From contig CM028381.1 of assembly GCA_013146195.2 (NCBI GenBank), forward strand, positions 98,458,380 to 98,522,379: a DNA stretch of 64,000 nt, given 5' to 3'. Origin of the DNA: Codonopsis lanceolata (lineage: Eukaryota > Streptophyta > Magnoliopsida > Asterales > Campanulaceae). A model generated the notes under the pieces. That model was not told the DNA's origin and ran no database searches. It was given only the letters and a program-made list of their open reading frames with translations. This document shows positions 24,201 to 33,888 of the stretch, one piece after another (the first letter of the stretch is position 1; each line of letters begins with the position of its first letter). Position numbers and translations under genes: made by a program.

Positions 24201-26625
24201 GCTGCATCTTATCATTGGCTGCTTCATCAGCTTGATGAGAAGAATGCTTTTCTTCATGGTGATTTACAAGAAGAGGTGTATATGGAGCAACCACCAGGGT
24301 TTGTTGCTTAGGGGAAGTTATCTGGTATGGTTTGCAAGTTCAAGCGGTCGTTGTATGGTTTGAAACAGTCTCCACGTGCGTGGTTTGGCAGATTCAGTCA
24401 TGTGGTGATAGAGATTGGTCTTACGAGATGTCACAGTGATCATTCTATCATTCTGTATTTGACCGATAGAGTAGTGCAATTATTGTTTTATTAGTTGTGT
24501 ATGTAGATGATATTGTTATTATTGGTAGTGACAATGCAGACATTAGTACACTTAAGGAGTTTCTTCAAACAAATTTCAAACTAAGGATATAGGTAGTTTG
24601 AAATATTTCTTGGGTATTAAGGTTGCTCATTACAAGCAAGGTATCTTCTTGTCTCAAAGGAAGTATGTGCTTGATTTGTTGTGTGAGACAGGAATGTTAG
24701 AAGCAAAACCTTTAGTCAGTCCTATGGAGCCAAGTCTAAAACTTAGGACCGAAGATGGTGAAGAATTTGCAGAGCCAGATAGATATCATCGATTTGTTGG
24801 TAAATTGAATTACTTAGCTATAATCAGGCCAGATATTGCTTTTGTAGTTAGTGTTGTAAATCAGTTTATGTCTTCATCACGAACTACTCATTGGGATGTT
24901 GCTGTGAGGATTCTAAGATATCTTAAACAGGCTCCGGGGTAAGGTTTACTATATCATGATCATGGACATATGAGGATTGAAGGGTTTGCCGATGCTGATT
25001 GGGCAGATTCTCCAGATAAGAGATCTACTTCAGGATACTGTGTATTTGTTGGAGTTAATTTGGTATCTTGAAAGAGTAAGAAACAACCGGTGGTGTCAAG
25101 ATCTAGTGCGGAGTCTGAATATAGGGCTATGGCTAATGTCACGTGTGAACTTGTGTGGATTAGTCAGCTCCTGGGTGAGATTGGTATTGGTAACTCATTA
25201 TCTATGCAGTTATGGTGTGATAACCAGGCAGCCATTCATATTGCTTCAAATCGTGTTTCATGAACGAACAAAACACATAGAGATTGATTGTCATTTTGTT
25301 TGAGAGAAACTTCAAGAAAAGGTGATTGTCACGAGTTATGTTAGAACTGGGGATCAACTCACGGATGTGTTTACTAAGTCATTGAATGATAATAGAATTG
25401 GTTATATTTGTAACAAGTTGGGCATGCATGATATTTATGCTCCAGCTTGAGGGGGAGTGTTAGAATATAGTTTTATGTATATTTAGGGTTATATTGTATA
25501 TTATTATATTTGTAGGGGCCTTGATGTAACTTGTACTCATATATATTGATTGCCGAACTGAAATTCAGTTATTGGCTTCATCAGAATTGTTTTTGCCTTC
25601 TTCTTCGATAACACTCCAGAATCAACTACTTGATCTGTTGAAAGTGTTGCCTCTTGTACTTATTGTAGCCTTTTTAGAGCTAGCTGAACATAATTGCTTT
25701 ATCCACTGGCATGTGCAATATGCCCAATATCCTATTTGGCTCTCTCGTCAGCCATGTCTCCTAACCTTAGGTCGGTTCGCAATTCTAATCTCGTGATATG
25801 AAAATTGGAAAACTGATAGTTCCTGTTTTAAAATTAAAAGTTGTTTTCTTCTGTAAGGGTCAAGTTACATGTATGTCTTAAAGGTTCTGTGCTTCCAACA
25901 ATAGGAATCTCAAACTACATCATTTGTTCTCCCAAAGAACCTGACTTGTACCTGACAAGAGGCTGTTTATCTGTCATCATGCTTTAAATGTTTCTTGGAA
26001 TTCTTACCTATCAACAAAAAAAAAGTTTCTTAGAATTCTTCCTCCTATTGACCATGTCTATCAATAGGCATCAGACTTTTGATATGTTACAGTTTACACT
26101 GCATGAGACAATTGGTTTCGGCAACTCAAATAGCCCAATAACCCAAGAGGATGGTTATGTTGTTGCGTGCTAATTAGTTCACCACTTCTTAAGCTGTGTA
26201 ACATACTGCAATTTGCTAGAGTATTGTTAATGATAATCTGCAATTTTGGGGTCTCCACCTTCTCTCTAGCCTATAAAAGAACACTTTTTACACATTTGAA
26301 TTATCTTCTGCCTGCTTGGCGCAGATAATAGAGCAATTCCAGAAGTGTCATTTGGACCATCCTTACGCAAAATTTTTTGGTGAATGCACAGATCTCAAAA
26401 TAAAGCTTGACCGCTGTTTCAGGCAGGAAGTAAGACTTCTAGACCAGTCTTTTTTTGGTCTAATGATTTTTAGCAAGGACTTGGAAAAATCATCTTTTTT
26501 CTCTGTTATAGAAAGCTGTGAAGCGAAAGGCAAATTTTGAAGAGAGTAAGAAATTGCGGGACAGGCTGCAAGCTTTCAGGAAGGAATCTGTCGAGAGAAT
26601 TCAGGAAGAGAAGAATGTCATTTGA
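18249..26625 (+). CDS. CMC2: COX assembly mitochondrial protein 2-like (CMC2), twin CX9C
   Basis: Coding exons are 18249-18293, 26325-26429 and 26512-26625. All introns are GT-AG in phase 0 (GAG|gtaagt, gcag|ATAATA; GAA|gtaaga, atag|AAAGCT), giving 15+35+37 = 87 aa. The product begins MHPPLTIHRHPMCAE and has two CX9C motifs, C13-x9-C23 and C36-x9-C46, the helix-hairpin-helix fold oxidised in the mitochondrial intermembrane space. The Cmc1/Cmc2 family assists cytochrome c oxidase assembly, probably through copper delivery. The C-terminus is a charged helix rich in Lys, Arg and Glu. Length and sequence fit plant CMC2-like proteins. Exon 1 and exons 2-3 are separated by 8.0 kb containing a hAT element and a Copia element, yet the junctions and frame are intact. 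I therefore judge it functional, but it needs transcript evidence across that intron. Confidence 0.88.
18330..18592. mobile_element. MITE with GTTTGGTG-type inverted termini, in CMC2 intron 1
   Basis: The left end TAGTGCTTGTTTGGTGGAGCG and the right end, reverse-complemented TAGGCCTCGTTTGGTGCAGCG, are imperfect inverted repeats. The inside is built from repeated 'gcgttttaaaa' words on both strands. The target duplication is unclear (TTA/TAA for a PIF-Harbinger type, or none), so the superfamily is left open. Confidence 0.6.
19267..20299. mobile_element. non-autonomous hAT element (1033 bp) in CMC2 intron 1
   Basis: A perfect 8-base duplication GATATTAC flanks it (19259-19266 and 20300-20307). 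Termini are TAGGGCTGTAGGTGAACTGA and, from the right, TAGGGGTGTACGAACCGAGC. Subterminal repeats use 'actcgagt' and 'gctcg' words. It carries no transposase. Its right end with the flank beyond it recurs at about 34885-35040. Confidence 0.9.
20300..20430. repeat. segment duplicated at 34905-35040
   Basis: From the hAT duplication GATATTAC on, about 130 bases (through CACTCACGTACCCGAG) match the stretch ending at about 35033 with roughly a dozen differences. A plus frame (20209-20460) reads YYHNNANVTIFGCEILKTSW here, but the same interval also has a minus frame and the second copy breaks the frame, so coding is not supported. Confidence 0.8.
20648..20814 (+). pseudogene. RNA exonuclease-like (REX4/SDN-type) gene fragment
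   Basis: The plus strand reads GMTEERQRLRDAM, then after a frame change EVQEEVCQSLYNGQ, then AGVLVGHNIEHDFDCS. This resembles the DEDDh exonuclease family of REXO4-like nucleases: the block before the second motif (G-L-T-E-E-x-L-R-D-A) and the motif V-G-H-x-x-x-x-D. The Copia element splits the fragment after TGCTCCA; the next bases beyond the Copia (25619-25635) continue it with RINY. The rest is not recognisable. Possibly a retro-copied or duplicated gene piece stranded in the intron. Family assignment is from memory of the motifs. Confidence 0.5.
20815..20967 (+). repeat. 5' LTR of the Copia element
   Basis: Begins TGTTAGAATATAG and ends CTTCGATAGCA; 153 bases. Contains a TATA-like word (tgtactcatatatattg). 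The primer-binding site starts at 20968. Confidence 0.93.
21406..25450 (+). pseudogene. Copia gag-pol remnant
   Basis: The gag frame runs from about 21406 to 22260 with a stop at about 21547, the longest open part being 21595-22374. It ends in a glycine/arginine-rich stretch and a zinc knuckle CYHCGATSHTIHRC. Protease: VLDSGASNHMTG near 22500. Integrase: DLACDACQFDKHH (zinc site), then FVTFVDDYSRVTWIY, LLRSDNA and DTPQQNGVVERKN, that is the D-D-E triad (22940-23360). RT: LKARLVAKGYAQTYDVDYF (about 24085) and YVDDIVIIG (about 24500). RNase H: ADADWADSPDKRSTSGYC and SSAESEYRAM (about 24990-25130). Multiple stops (for example 22552, 23241, 24309) and frameshifts abolish the polyprotein. Confidence 0.93.
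25458..25613 (+). repeat. 3' LTR of the Copia element
   Basis: Begins TGTTAGAATATAG and ends CTTCTTCGATAACA; 156 bases, with one extra TTC relative to the 5' LTR. Followed directly by the CTCCA target duplication. Confidence 0.93.
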
Positions 26626-27389
26626 GCTGCAACTGAACTAGTGCTTAAAAAGCGTCGTAATTATGCAGAAGTTCACATAAATTTTGCTACTACAGCCTGG
26701 GAGATTTTGATGGTAACTATTGTCGACATATTATTTTTCTTTTATAAACATGATTTAATCACCAAATAGGCTTTGATGCGTGCAATGTGGGAGTTGAAAA
26801 ATCTTATTCTGGAGGGTCCGTAAAAGATAGTCCAATTGGACTAGTCTAACTTTTTAAGGATGATGTTTTAAATGCTTTTACGTTCAAAAATTTACACCAA
26901 TTATATCATGTTTTGAAAATGGGACATTTTTTTGGGACAAACCAAAAAGGAAAGTGAGACTATAATGAAGGTCACCGAGTTCAACAGAATCTCAAACTTG
27001 TATGCTCCTAAACTATTGTGTACCAATATGTTTCCAAGGATACATTTGAATTTGTATGTAGCGTGGTATTGCCACAATTGTTTATGCTCAGTGTTCTTAC
27101 CGCAATTCTCTCTTCTATTTGATGCCTTCTTAATTTAAAGAAAGCGGGACACTACCAAAACCATATGAGAGATTTTGCGAGTTAAGCTAGAGATAGCTTT
27201 AGCAGATGCCTTTGCTTGCTCTGTGGTGGCATTCTGCTCTTGGATTTGGGTGTCATCAGCATAATGTTAGCCGTATGAGATTTTCTGCAGGTTAATCAGA
27301 CATTTGTCCCTCGAAAGGTCAGGATTTAGCAACTGCAAAGATCTAGCCCACTAAAGACCATCTACTGAGTGCAAATGTGCTCCAAAAGT
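26626..27389. other. CMC2 3' region, no gene recognised
   Basis: The first 100-200 bases are presumably CMC2 3' UTR. A minus-strand frame near 27170-27290 (TQIQEQNATTEQAKASAKAI) is open for about 35 codons, but I do not recognise it and it lacks support. No repeat termini were identified. Confidence 0.3.
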
Positions 27390-27720
27390 TTAAAACCTGT
27401 TGAATCAGTATTAGTTTCACCAAAAAAGACAGTCTTAGTACCATTGACCAAAAAACAGCAGCTTCTTTGTAACCTCTTGCACCTTTTGAGGTATTTTAGG
27501 AATGCACTAGTACGCAGTAAGACCTAAGCACTAGAAATATAAAAGTCTATAGCTATTAATAATATAACGAAGTTCCTGAATGCACCTCCAAAACATTGCC
27601 ATTTCTATGTTTTTCATAGGAAAGCTAGATTTACAGCATCCATCATTGAAATTTTGATGCAAATATAGTTCCCTCATTCCATGCCTTGAGCAATTTGGTT
27701 CATTTATGCTTTCCTATTTC
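27390..27720 (-). pseudogene. decayed copy of the last (GYF) exon and 3' flank of the SWIB/Plus-3/GYF gene
   Basis: The stretch aligns with about 35055-35400. Shared blocks are CAGTCTTAGTACcaTTGAcCAAAAAACA (27432 here, 35058 there), GGAAAGCTAgATTTACAGCATCCATCA (27621; 35268) and tatAGTTCCCTcattCcatgCCTTgA (27668; 35353). The second block is the end of the GYF exon in the intact gene, where it encodes the last residues and stop. Here the frame is ruined by deletions. It is followed on the right by matching intron blocks (28620-29610), so this is a genomic duplicate rather than a retrocopy. Confidence 0.7.
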
Positions 27721-28825
27721 TACTATGTTGGCTAGTAACAAGTATTGTGCAGAAACACCACCAAAGCAAAGCATCTGGAAACACAACCATGTATAGAACA
27801 TTTGCCCAGGTACAAAATAGTAATGATTTTGGGTCATTTCCAGCCAAGCTGACATTTGCATAATGTTCATACAAGAGCTTCAACTTGATACGGCTGGCAA
27901 TCCAGTTACAAGGAAAACATCTTCTTGGGTGAGACAAAACCAAAACCAAAACCAAAGCCAAAGCCAAACTTATGCCGTTATGTGGATGTTTTATAAAGCT
28001 ACATAGAGCCTCCAAACGCTCATAGGTTTTTCAACCAACCGAGTTGGCCCCTTGTCCAAAAGAAACCCGTCTAACTGTTGCTGTTTTTGATAGTAGATAG
28101 ATGTTTGAGATTTTTGCCATTTAACTTTTTAAGTTGACGATGGTGTGTGGAGAGTCTGGAGTCTGGAGACTAGAAAAAAAGTAGGAGAAAAAAGCTGTGT
28201 CTATTTTCTATTGTGGATGCTGTAATGATTCTTTCCATGGGAGTACTCTTTATTGCAGTAACTGTAGGCACTTGAACTATGTGCAATCACAGTTTGTGCA
28301 AAACCATCCAAAGCATTTTTGTAAATGAATGTGCATAAACATTTTATTTTAAAAAGTGAGAAATTTTTGAAGATGATTACGAAATCGCCTTATAAATGTT
28401 ACGAGCACAACCGATGCTCGAGTCGAGTCTACTATGGGATCATCCCTCCAAGATTAGTGATGTGCATGAATGGTAAGATGTCATTGCTGTACACGATGAG
28501 CCTCATATGTTAACACAAGTTACAGTTACAGATCTCCGAATTCACAAAATCATTGTCATCGAATAATACGACCTTCGTCCCTGTTGTGTGGACACCATGG
28601 ATCAAGTGTAGAGTAAGGTTTAAGAATCTAAATATATAGCTGATGTTATAAGGAAAATATCAATTTCTTCCATCTTTAGTGTAAGAAGCAAGAAGGAATA
28701 TAGCTACCCAAGTTATAACAAATAGGAAAAAACGTCATTATAGTGTATTTGGATTTTGAATATAACATGTTTACCGAGTCTTCAAATGGGAAAGTTATTT
28801 GGATACGACATCCATTATTCTAAAA

Positions 28826-28965
28826 GGGTAAGTTTTCTGTAAGATCGTCTTACGGATTTTTATTCGTAAGACGGAGAGCTCAACCCACCAACACATGATG
28901 GGTTGGGTAAAGAGGATTGGTCTTACAAAAAATATTTGTAAGACTGTTTTACTTAAGTTTTTGTC
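28826..28965. mobile_element. Mutator-type MITE (140 bp) with a visible empty site
   Basis: The 9-base duplication ATTCTAAAA stands at 28817-28825 and 28966-28974. The paralogous segment has a single ATTCTAAAA at 44369-44377 and no insert. Termini are imperfect inverted repeats: GTAAGTTTTCTGTAAGATCG on the left, and GTCTTACAAAT-type complement on the right. An internal palindrome CAACCCACCAACACATGATGGGTTG is also present around 28874-28898. Confidence 0.9.
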
Positions 28966-29264
28966 ATTCTAAAATCTTATGTTCTTGTAGCAATTTCGGG
29001 TGCTGTAATCCAGCTTGACAATGATTGTGGATTACTTGGATATAACCCCTCCAATTATCCGTAATCGAACACCCAATAATTCTAGTTTTGGATTCCAAGG
29101 GTACGAGAGATGATAAGGGTACTCAACAGTGGCAGATTCAATAATAAATTTCATCAGTGTCACAAATTGTAACTATTACATAAAATTAAAAAAAATTAAA
29201 ACAATGTCATTTTGTAGTGTAAAAATAAAATAAAATAAAATAACTTCGGTGAGACACTTGCCCC

Positions 29265-29371
29265 TCAAGTCCAAAGCATGTATCCGCCCTTGGTACTGGT
29301 ACTTTGGTAAAGATCTAGAGGTCTTTGATTTCAATCACCGTATCAACAAAGGTCACACTTATCTATTAAAA
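29265..29371 (-). repeat. SINE-like dispersed repeat copy
   Basis: The reverse complement reads GATAAGTGTGACCTTTGTTGATAC ... ATCAAAGACCTCTAGATC, matching the repeat seen better at 63403-63480 and 38040-38125. It is degenerate. Assignment to a SINE is only a guess from the short length and dispersed copies. Confidence 0.4.
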
Positions 29372-30160
29372 AATTGAATTCTAGTTTTGGATAGAGGAAA
29401 TAGATATCAAGTTCCTAGTTGGATATATCTAAATCTATTTACATGTATTCATATTGTTTCCGATCCATGTGGGATCCAGTTTGCAAGGCGAAGGGGGTGC
29501 ACCAAAGTCCAAACACAGAAGAGGTTGCCACCTTATGACAAATTATTTGTAGATTATGTCCATAAGGCAACAAAGAGAAAGGGTGATCTCCATCCTAGTA
29601 CACTTTTTTTTGGCAGGTCCCAATTACTTGATACAACCCAACTCTACTCAACTTCTCCTTTGTCCCAATTACTTGGGGTCAATTGGTAGGTCCAATGCAA
29701 GGTCATCAAACAAGTCACACTCATTCATATCCTTTGTTTTTCATGTTTGATTTTGTCTTCCATGTCCTATAGAATTGGTTTATATTACTAAGAGTACCTA
29801 CAGCAGGAGTTTTAAAGCCAATTATAAAGCTTTTTGAAAAGCTTATTACCATTGGAGTGGGTGAAGTGTATTAAAAAATGTTTGTATTTTTGGACCAATT
29901 TATACATTGCTTGGTCAGTAAAATGGGAGGAAAATGGCAGCAACTTGTCCATTGCAACGGTTGTTTTTATATATAAAAAAAACTTTACAACGGTAATGAA
30001 ATAACGGTAATATAAAAATTCCTATAAATTGGTTTCTAATTTTTTTTTTTTTTACACAAATTCATCTACACTTTCTCATTCTCTACACAAATTCTTATTT
30101 ACACTTCTTTTGTTATGGATAACATTTTTTTTTACAAATTTATTGAACTCTAATGTCGAA

Positions 30161-31280
30161 GATTCTATGAATGCCGAAACTACTCCGAATTTTTCAACTC
30201 CGTCGAATGTTCAAGGTCCGCCAAATATTTGAGCTTCGCCGAATTTTCAAGTTCCGCCAAATTTTCAAGCTCCACCAAATTTTCCTTATCCAAATTATCA
30301 AGGTATTTCAAGTGTTCCAAATTTTCCTTATCCAAATTATCAATTTCCCATGTATTCGCAATATTTTAATTCGACTATGACAAACCAAAATACACCCGGT
30401 ATTGGAAATCCAACAACACCAACTCATACAAGAAGGGATAGTGTTGATGAGTCTGCAATTCCACCATTTTCCACCCAAGAGGGGTTGGAAACCATTGTTC
30501 TTGATAATGAAGAAGACAACCAAACAAAAGACAAACAAAAAACAAAGTGGAGCATTGAAGAAGATAAAATGCTTGCAAGTGCTTGGCTCGTTATTTCAAC
30601 AGATAGCGTGAAGGGCAACTATCAAAATGATAAGGAGTTTTGGAAACGAATCACTGAGTACTACAACAACAACCGAAAGACGGGAATTCAAAGAAAGTCG
30701 AACGTCTTGAAGTTGCATTGGTACGCAATTTGTCCACATGTTAATGAATTTAATCAATTTTTCATCCAAGTTAGAGATCAACATCATAGTGGGTGGTCCG
30801 ACGACCAAGTGAAGGAAACTGCACGTGGTCTTTATCACTCTATACGTAAAAAAACATTTCAAATATGAGCATGTGTGGCTAATGGTGAAAGATGAGCCAA
30901 AGTGGAAAGGTGGGAAATCTAGTGAGCAGTCCTCTAAAAGGACAAAGATATCTTAATCGGGAACATTCACTTCATCATCCGATGTACATACGAGCATCAA
31001 CATCGAAGACAATGAAGTCGAAGTCCGCCCGATTGGTCAAAAGGCGGCAAAGAGGAAAGGGAAAACAAAAATCGCCGAGAAAAATGAAGTCAAAAGTGTC
31101 GATTTATGGGATAAGCATCGTGAAATTGAAGAAAGAAAGATTTTAGCACTCGAGAGAGTGACAACTGCGTTGAATTATGAAATCCTCTTTAAGGATACTA
31201 GTGGCATGACGAATGAGCAACTACAAATGCATCAACACATTTGTGACTCGATCAAGGTCAAATATAATATTTCCTAATTT
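30161..31280 (+). pseudogene. Harbinger ORF1, Myb/SANT-like (trihelix) protein
   Basis: The open part is 30350-30868. Upstream the frame at 30161 starts MNAETTPNFSTPSNVQGPPN and breaks at a TGA near 30230, then continues in a short Pro/Asn-rich repeat. The DNA-binding region reads KTKWSIEEDKMLASAWLVIS, then KEFWKRITEYYNNNRKTG and RKSNVLKLHWYAI, the Myb/SANT-like domain of PIF-Harbinger ORF1 (often annotated GST-T3-like or NAM-associated in plants). After 30868 the frame shifts; SGKVGNLVSSP and a Lys-rich region follow. In active relatives ORF1 binds termini and imports the transposase into the nucleus. Confidence 0.8.
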
Positions 31281-31613
31281 ATGTTTTGTAATTTTAATTT
31301 ATGAAATTTCTAATTGTTGTATTCCCTAATTTATGTTTTGTAATTTTAATTTATGAAGTTTCTAAGTTTATGTAATATTTTAATTAATGTATTTTTTTTC
31401 TTCATGTAACCCATGTGTAATATTTTATGTTATGTAATTTTTAATCGTGTGAAGGAAACTAGTCATTACAAAAACTTACCGTTGTAAAAACTAGTCGTTG
31501 CAAAAACTAGCCGTTATAAGAGGTCTATATATAAGAGGTTTGAGACTCTATATTTTCTCCAACCACAACCTCTTACACATATACCTACAGATACACCAAT
31601 TTCCACACTAAAA

Positions 31614-32920
31614 ATGTCTCAAGATTCCAATCACTCCTATAAAAATGCACTTCTACAATTCGTGCACGATGAATTGACTGACGATTCAAGTGAAAAAATG
31701 ATGATGATGATTATGGAAATGAAAATGAAGGAAGAAGAAGCAGAAGCCTCCCACGATCGTAAACGCAGTCGAAAGTACATAAATCGAGAACGTGAAGCTG
31801 GACATGAAAGACTTTTCAACGACTATTTCTCCAATGAGCCAGTTTATACAGATCAAATTTTCAGAAGAAGGTATCGAATGAGTAAGGAGTTATTCCTTCG
31901 AATTGTAGAAGCTCTTTCAAATCATACATAATATTTTCAGATGAAGGTTGACGTAACCGGTAGAAAGGGACTTTCCCCCTTACAAAAATGCACTGCTGCT
32001 ATTCGTCAGTTGGCATATGGCACGCCTGCCGATCATTATGACGAGTATGTACGAATTGGTGAAACCACTGCAATCGATTGTCTAATGAAATTTTGTCGAT
32101 CTGTGATTGAGGTATTTGGAAGCATATACTTGAGAAGACCCAATGCTCACGACGTCCAACGCTTACTTCAACTACATTTTGAGGTCCATGGTTTTCCGAT
32201 ATGTTAGGAAGCATTGACTGCATGCATTGGCCATGGAAAAATTGTCCAGTTGCATGGAAAGGTCAATTTACCCGAGGAGATCAAGAGGTTCCAACAATAA
32301 TGCTAGAAGCGGTCGCTTCTCAAGACCTTTGGATATGACATGCATTCTTTGGCGTTGCATGTTCTAACAACGACATTAATGTACTCAACCAATCTCCATT
32401 GTTCAACGATGTATTGAAAGGACACTCTCCTCAAGTTCAGTTTACGATAAATGACACACAATACACGAAAGGATATTATCTAGCAGATGGTATCTACTCG
32501 GAGTGGGCTTCATTTGTCAAAAGTTTTACATATCCAGAAGATCCTAAAAGGATAAAGTTCAAACAAATGCAAGAGGCTGCAAGAAAGGACGTTGAGCGAG
32601 CGTTCGGAGTCCTCCAGTCTCGTTGGGCAATAGTACGAGGTACGGCTCGATTTTGGCACAAGGAGGCTTTGAAAGATATAATGTATGTGTGCATCATATT
32701 ACACAATATGATTGTGGAGAATGAAGATAATGCAATAAGTAACTGGAGCGATGAAGAAGTAGATCCACCGGTAGCCGCATCACAGAGATTTATTCAAGAA
32801 TTTCAACAATACCTCCAAAGGCATGCGGAACTACGTGATCGGGAAGTACATCAAAAACTTCGATCTGATTTGGTCGAACATATTTGGGAACGCTTTGGAG
32901 ACAACAACAATGAAAATTAA
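31614..32920 (+). pseudogene. Harbinger transposase (HARBI1-like, DDE_Tnp_4)
   Basis: Pieces are 31614-31931, 31941-32207 and 32399-32920. The N-terminal part has REREAGHERLFNDYFS and FRRRYRMSKELFLRIVEAL. The catalytic region shows MLGSIDCMHWPWKNCPVAW (first Asp, about 32205-32255), YYLADGIYSEWASFVKS (second Asp, about 32474-32525) and KDVERAFGVLQSRWAIV (Glu, about 32587-32640). Lesions: TAA at 31929-31931, a frameshift just before the first catalytic Asp near 32195, and TGA at 32337 in a WIWH-type motif. The remaining sequence is well conserved, so inactivation is fairly recent. Confidence 0.92.
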
Positions 32921-33349
32921 GTTGTAACGATTGAATATTTCTTATTAGTATTTAATTACTTTGTTTTCTCATTGTATTATGCAACTTTAATTATAATTTG
33001 TATGATTTTATGTTGATTTAGTTCAATAAAATCTATATTGTTACATCGATATTTTGAATTACTAATAAATATTTATGAATAAAAATGTTTTTTTCAAAGA
33101 TAAAATTTAAAAATATATAAATTATTTTTTGGACATATTATATTTGTTCTATAAATATTTATGTTTTAAAACGATATATTTATTTTTGAAAATAAATGTA
33201 TATTGAGAAAGAATAAAATATTTAGTTGTGGGTCCATGCTATAAAGCTTTTATGGGTTTATGTATAGTGGAGAATAGGTTTATAGATAAAATGTTTATGA
33301 CGTGGTAGTAGGAATAAACCTTTTCACATGTCCATGAATGTGGATGCCT

Positions 33350-33888
33350 TAAGTCTCTCTTTGTTCTCTTCGTCTCGTCTTGGTTCAAAGTTCAAAATAA
33401 AACCACATAATAGACATGCCCAAATGGTTTCGGTTTGCTGGTTCGTATCAGAATCAAACCGTTTAGAAACTGGCCCAAACCTCAAACATGAAAATCGAAA
33501 CCATCTAAGAACCGAAACCGTTGGTTTACCGGTTCGGTTTCAGTTTGCGTTTCCATAAAATCTTGAACTGCTGTTCCAACGGTTAGAATTAAAAAAAAAA
33601 ATTGAAAATTTGATCTTGGTTGTTGGATTGATCACATCAGATGGTGTGCAACCATCTTGGCTGTTTTTTCTTCATTTCTCAACCATGAAATACCCTCACT
33701 CCCTCTTCATTTTTCCCCCACATTTGCTACACAGTTATCTTTATCTCAACTCCCAAATCTCTCCATCTCTCAAGCTTCCAAGTTCCAAGTCTCAAATTAC
33801 AAGTTATTAGTAAGCTTACTTACTAATTTTAATTAAATGCTGTTTAATTTTTTAATAATATTATTGAGTTCTATAATATTTATTAATT
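33350..33888. other. intergenic stretch with hAT-like debris
   Basis: Around 33420-33550 there are repeated 'ggttcggttt' / 'aaccgaaacc' words like the subterminal regions of hAT elements (compare 51600-51660), but no termini or target duplication were found. The rest is AT-rich without frames of note. Confidence 0.35.

Larger units (their letters stand above)
20815..25613 (+). mobile_element. Ty1/Copia LTR retrotransposon, complete but degenerate
   Basis: Two LTRs (20815-20967, 153 bp; 25458-25613, 156 bp) start TGTTAGAATATAG and end in CA. They differ by about ten substitutions and one 3-base insertion (about 6-7 percent), so the insertion is moderately old. A perfect 5-base duplication CTCCA flanks it (20810-20814 and 25614-25618). 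A primer-binding site TGGTATGAGAGC (one base from the initiator-methionine tRNA form) follows the 5' LTR directly, and a purine tract GAGGGGGAG precedes the 3' LTR. Internal order is gag, protease, integrase, RT, RNase H, as in Copia. Confidence 0.95.
28620..29610. repeat. duplicated intron blocks (partners at 36660-36770, 44290-44640 and 45240-45310)
   Basis: In order: 28633-28735 matches 36668-36770 (GCTgATGTTATAAGGAAAATATC...); 28741-29090 matches 44291-44480, apart from a MITE present only here; 29405-29530 matches 44506-44620 (GGGATCCAGTTTGCAAGGC); 29565-29605 matches 45270-45310. Order and orientation agree with the last intron of the SWIB/Plus-3/GYF gene. The intact gene's intron is longer because several transposons lie between the blocks. 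Confidence 0.8.
29792..33349 (+). mobile_element. PIF-Harbinger DNA transposon (3.56 kb), two genes, inactive
   Basis: It is flanked by TAA on both sides (29789-29791 and 33350-33352), the 3-base PIF-Harbinger target. Termini are GAGTACCTACAGCAGGAG and, from the right, AGGCATCCACATTCATGG, short degenerate inverted repeats. It holds the two genes typical of the superfamily: a Myb/SANT-like ORF1 and a DDE transposase, both on +. ORF2 has stops and a frameshift. Confidence 0.85.

Noticed and set aside
27170..27300. Minus frame TQIQEQNATTEQAKASAKAI as a possible exon
   Set aside because: Open for only about 35 codons, no splice-consistent partner exon and no family recognised.
27704..28015. 103-codon minus frame with a hydrophobic stretch
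   Set aside because: No recognisable domain; it overlaps the decayed GYF-gene duplicate and its intron, and partner sequences do not keep the frame.
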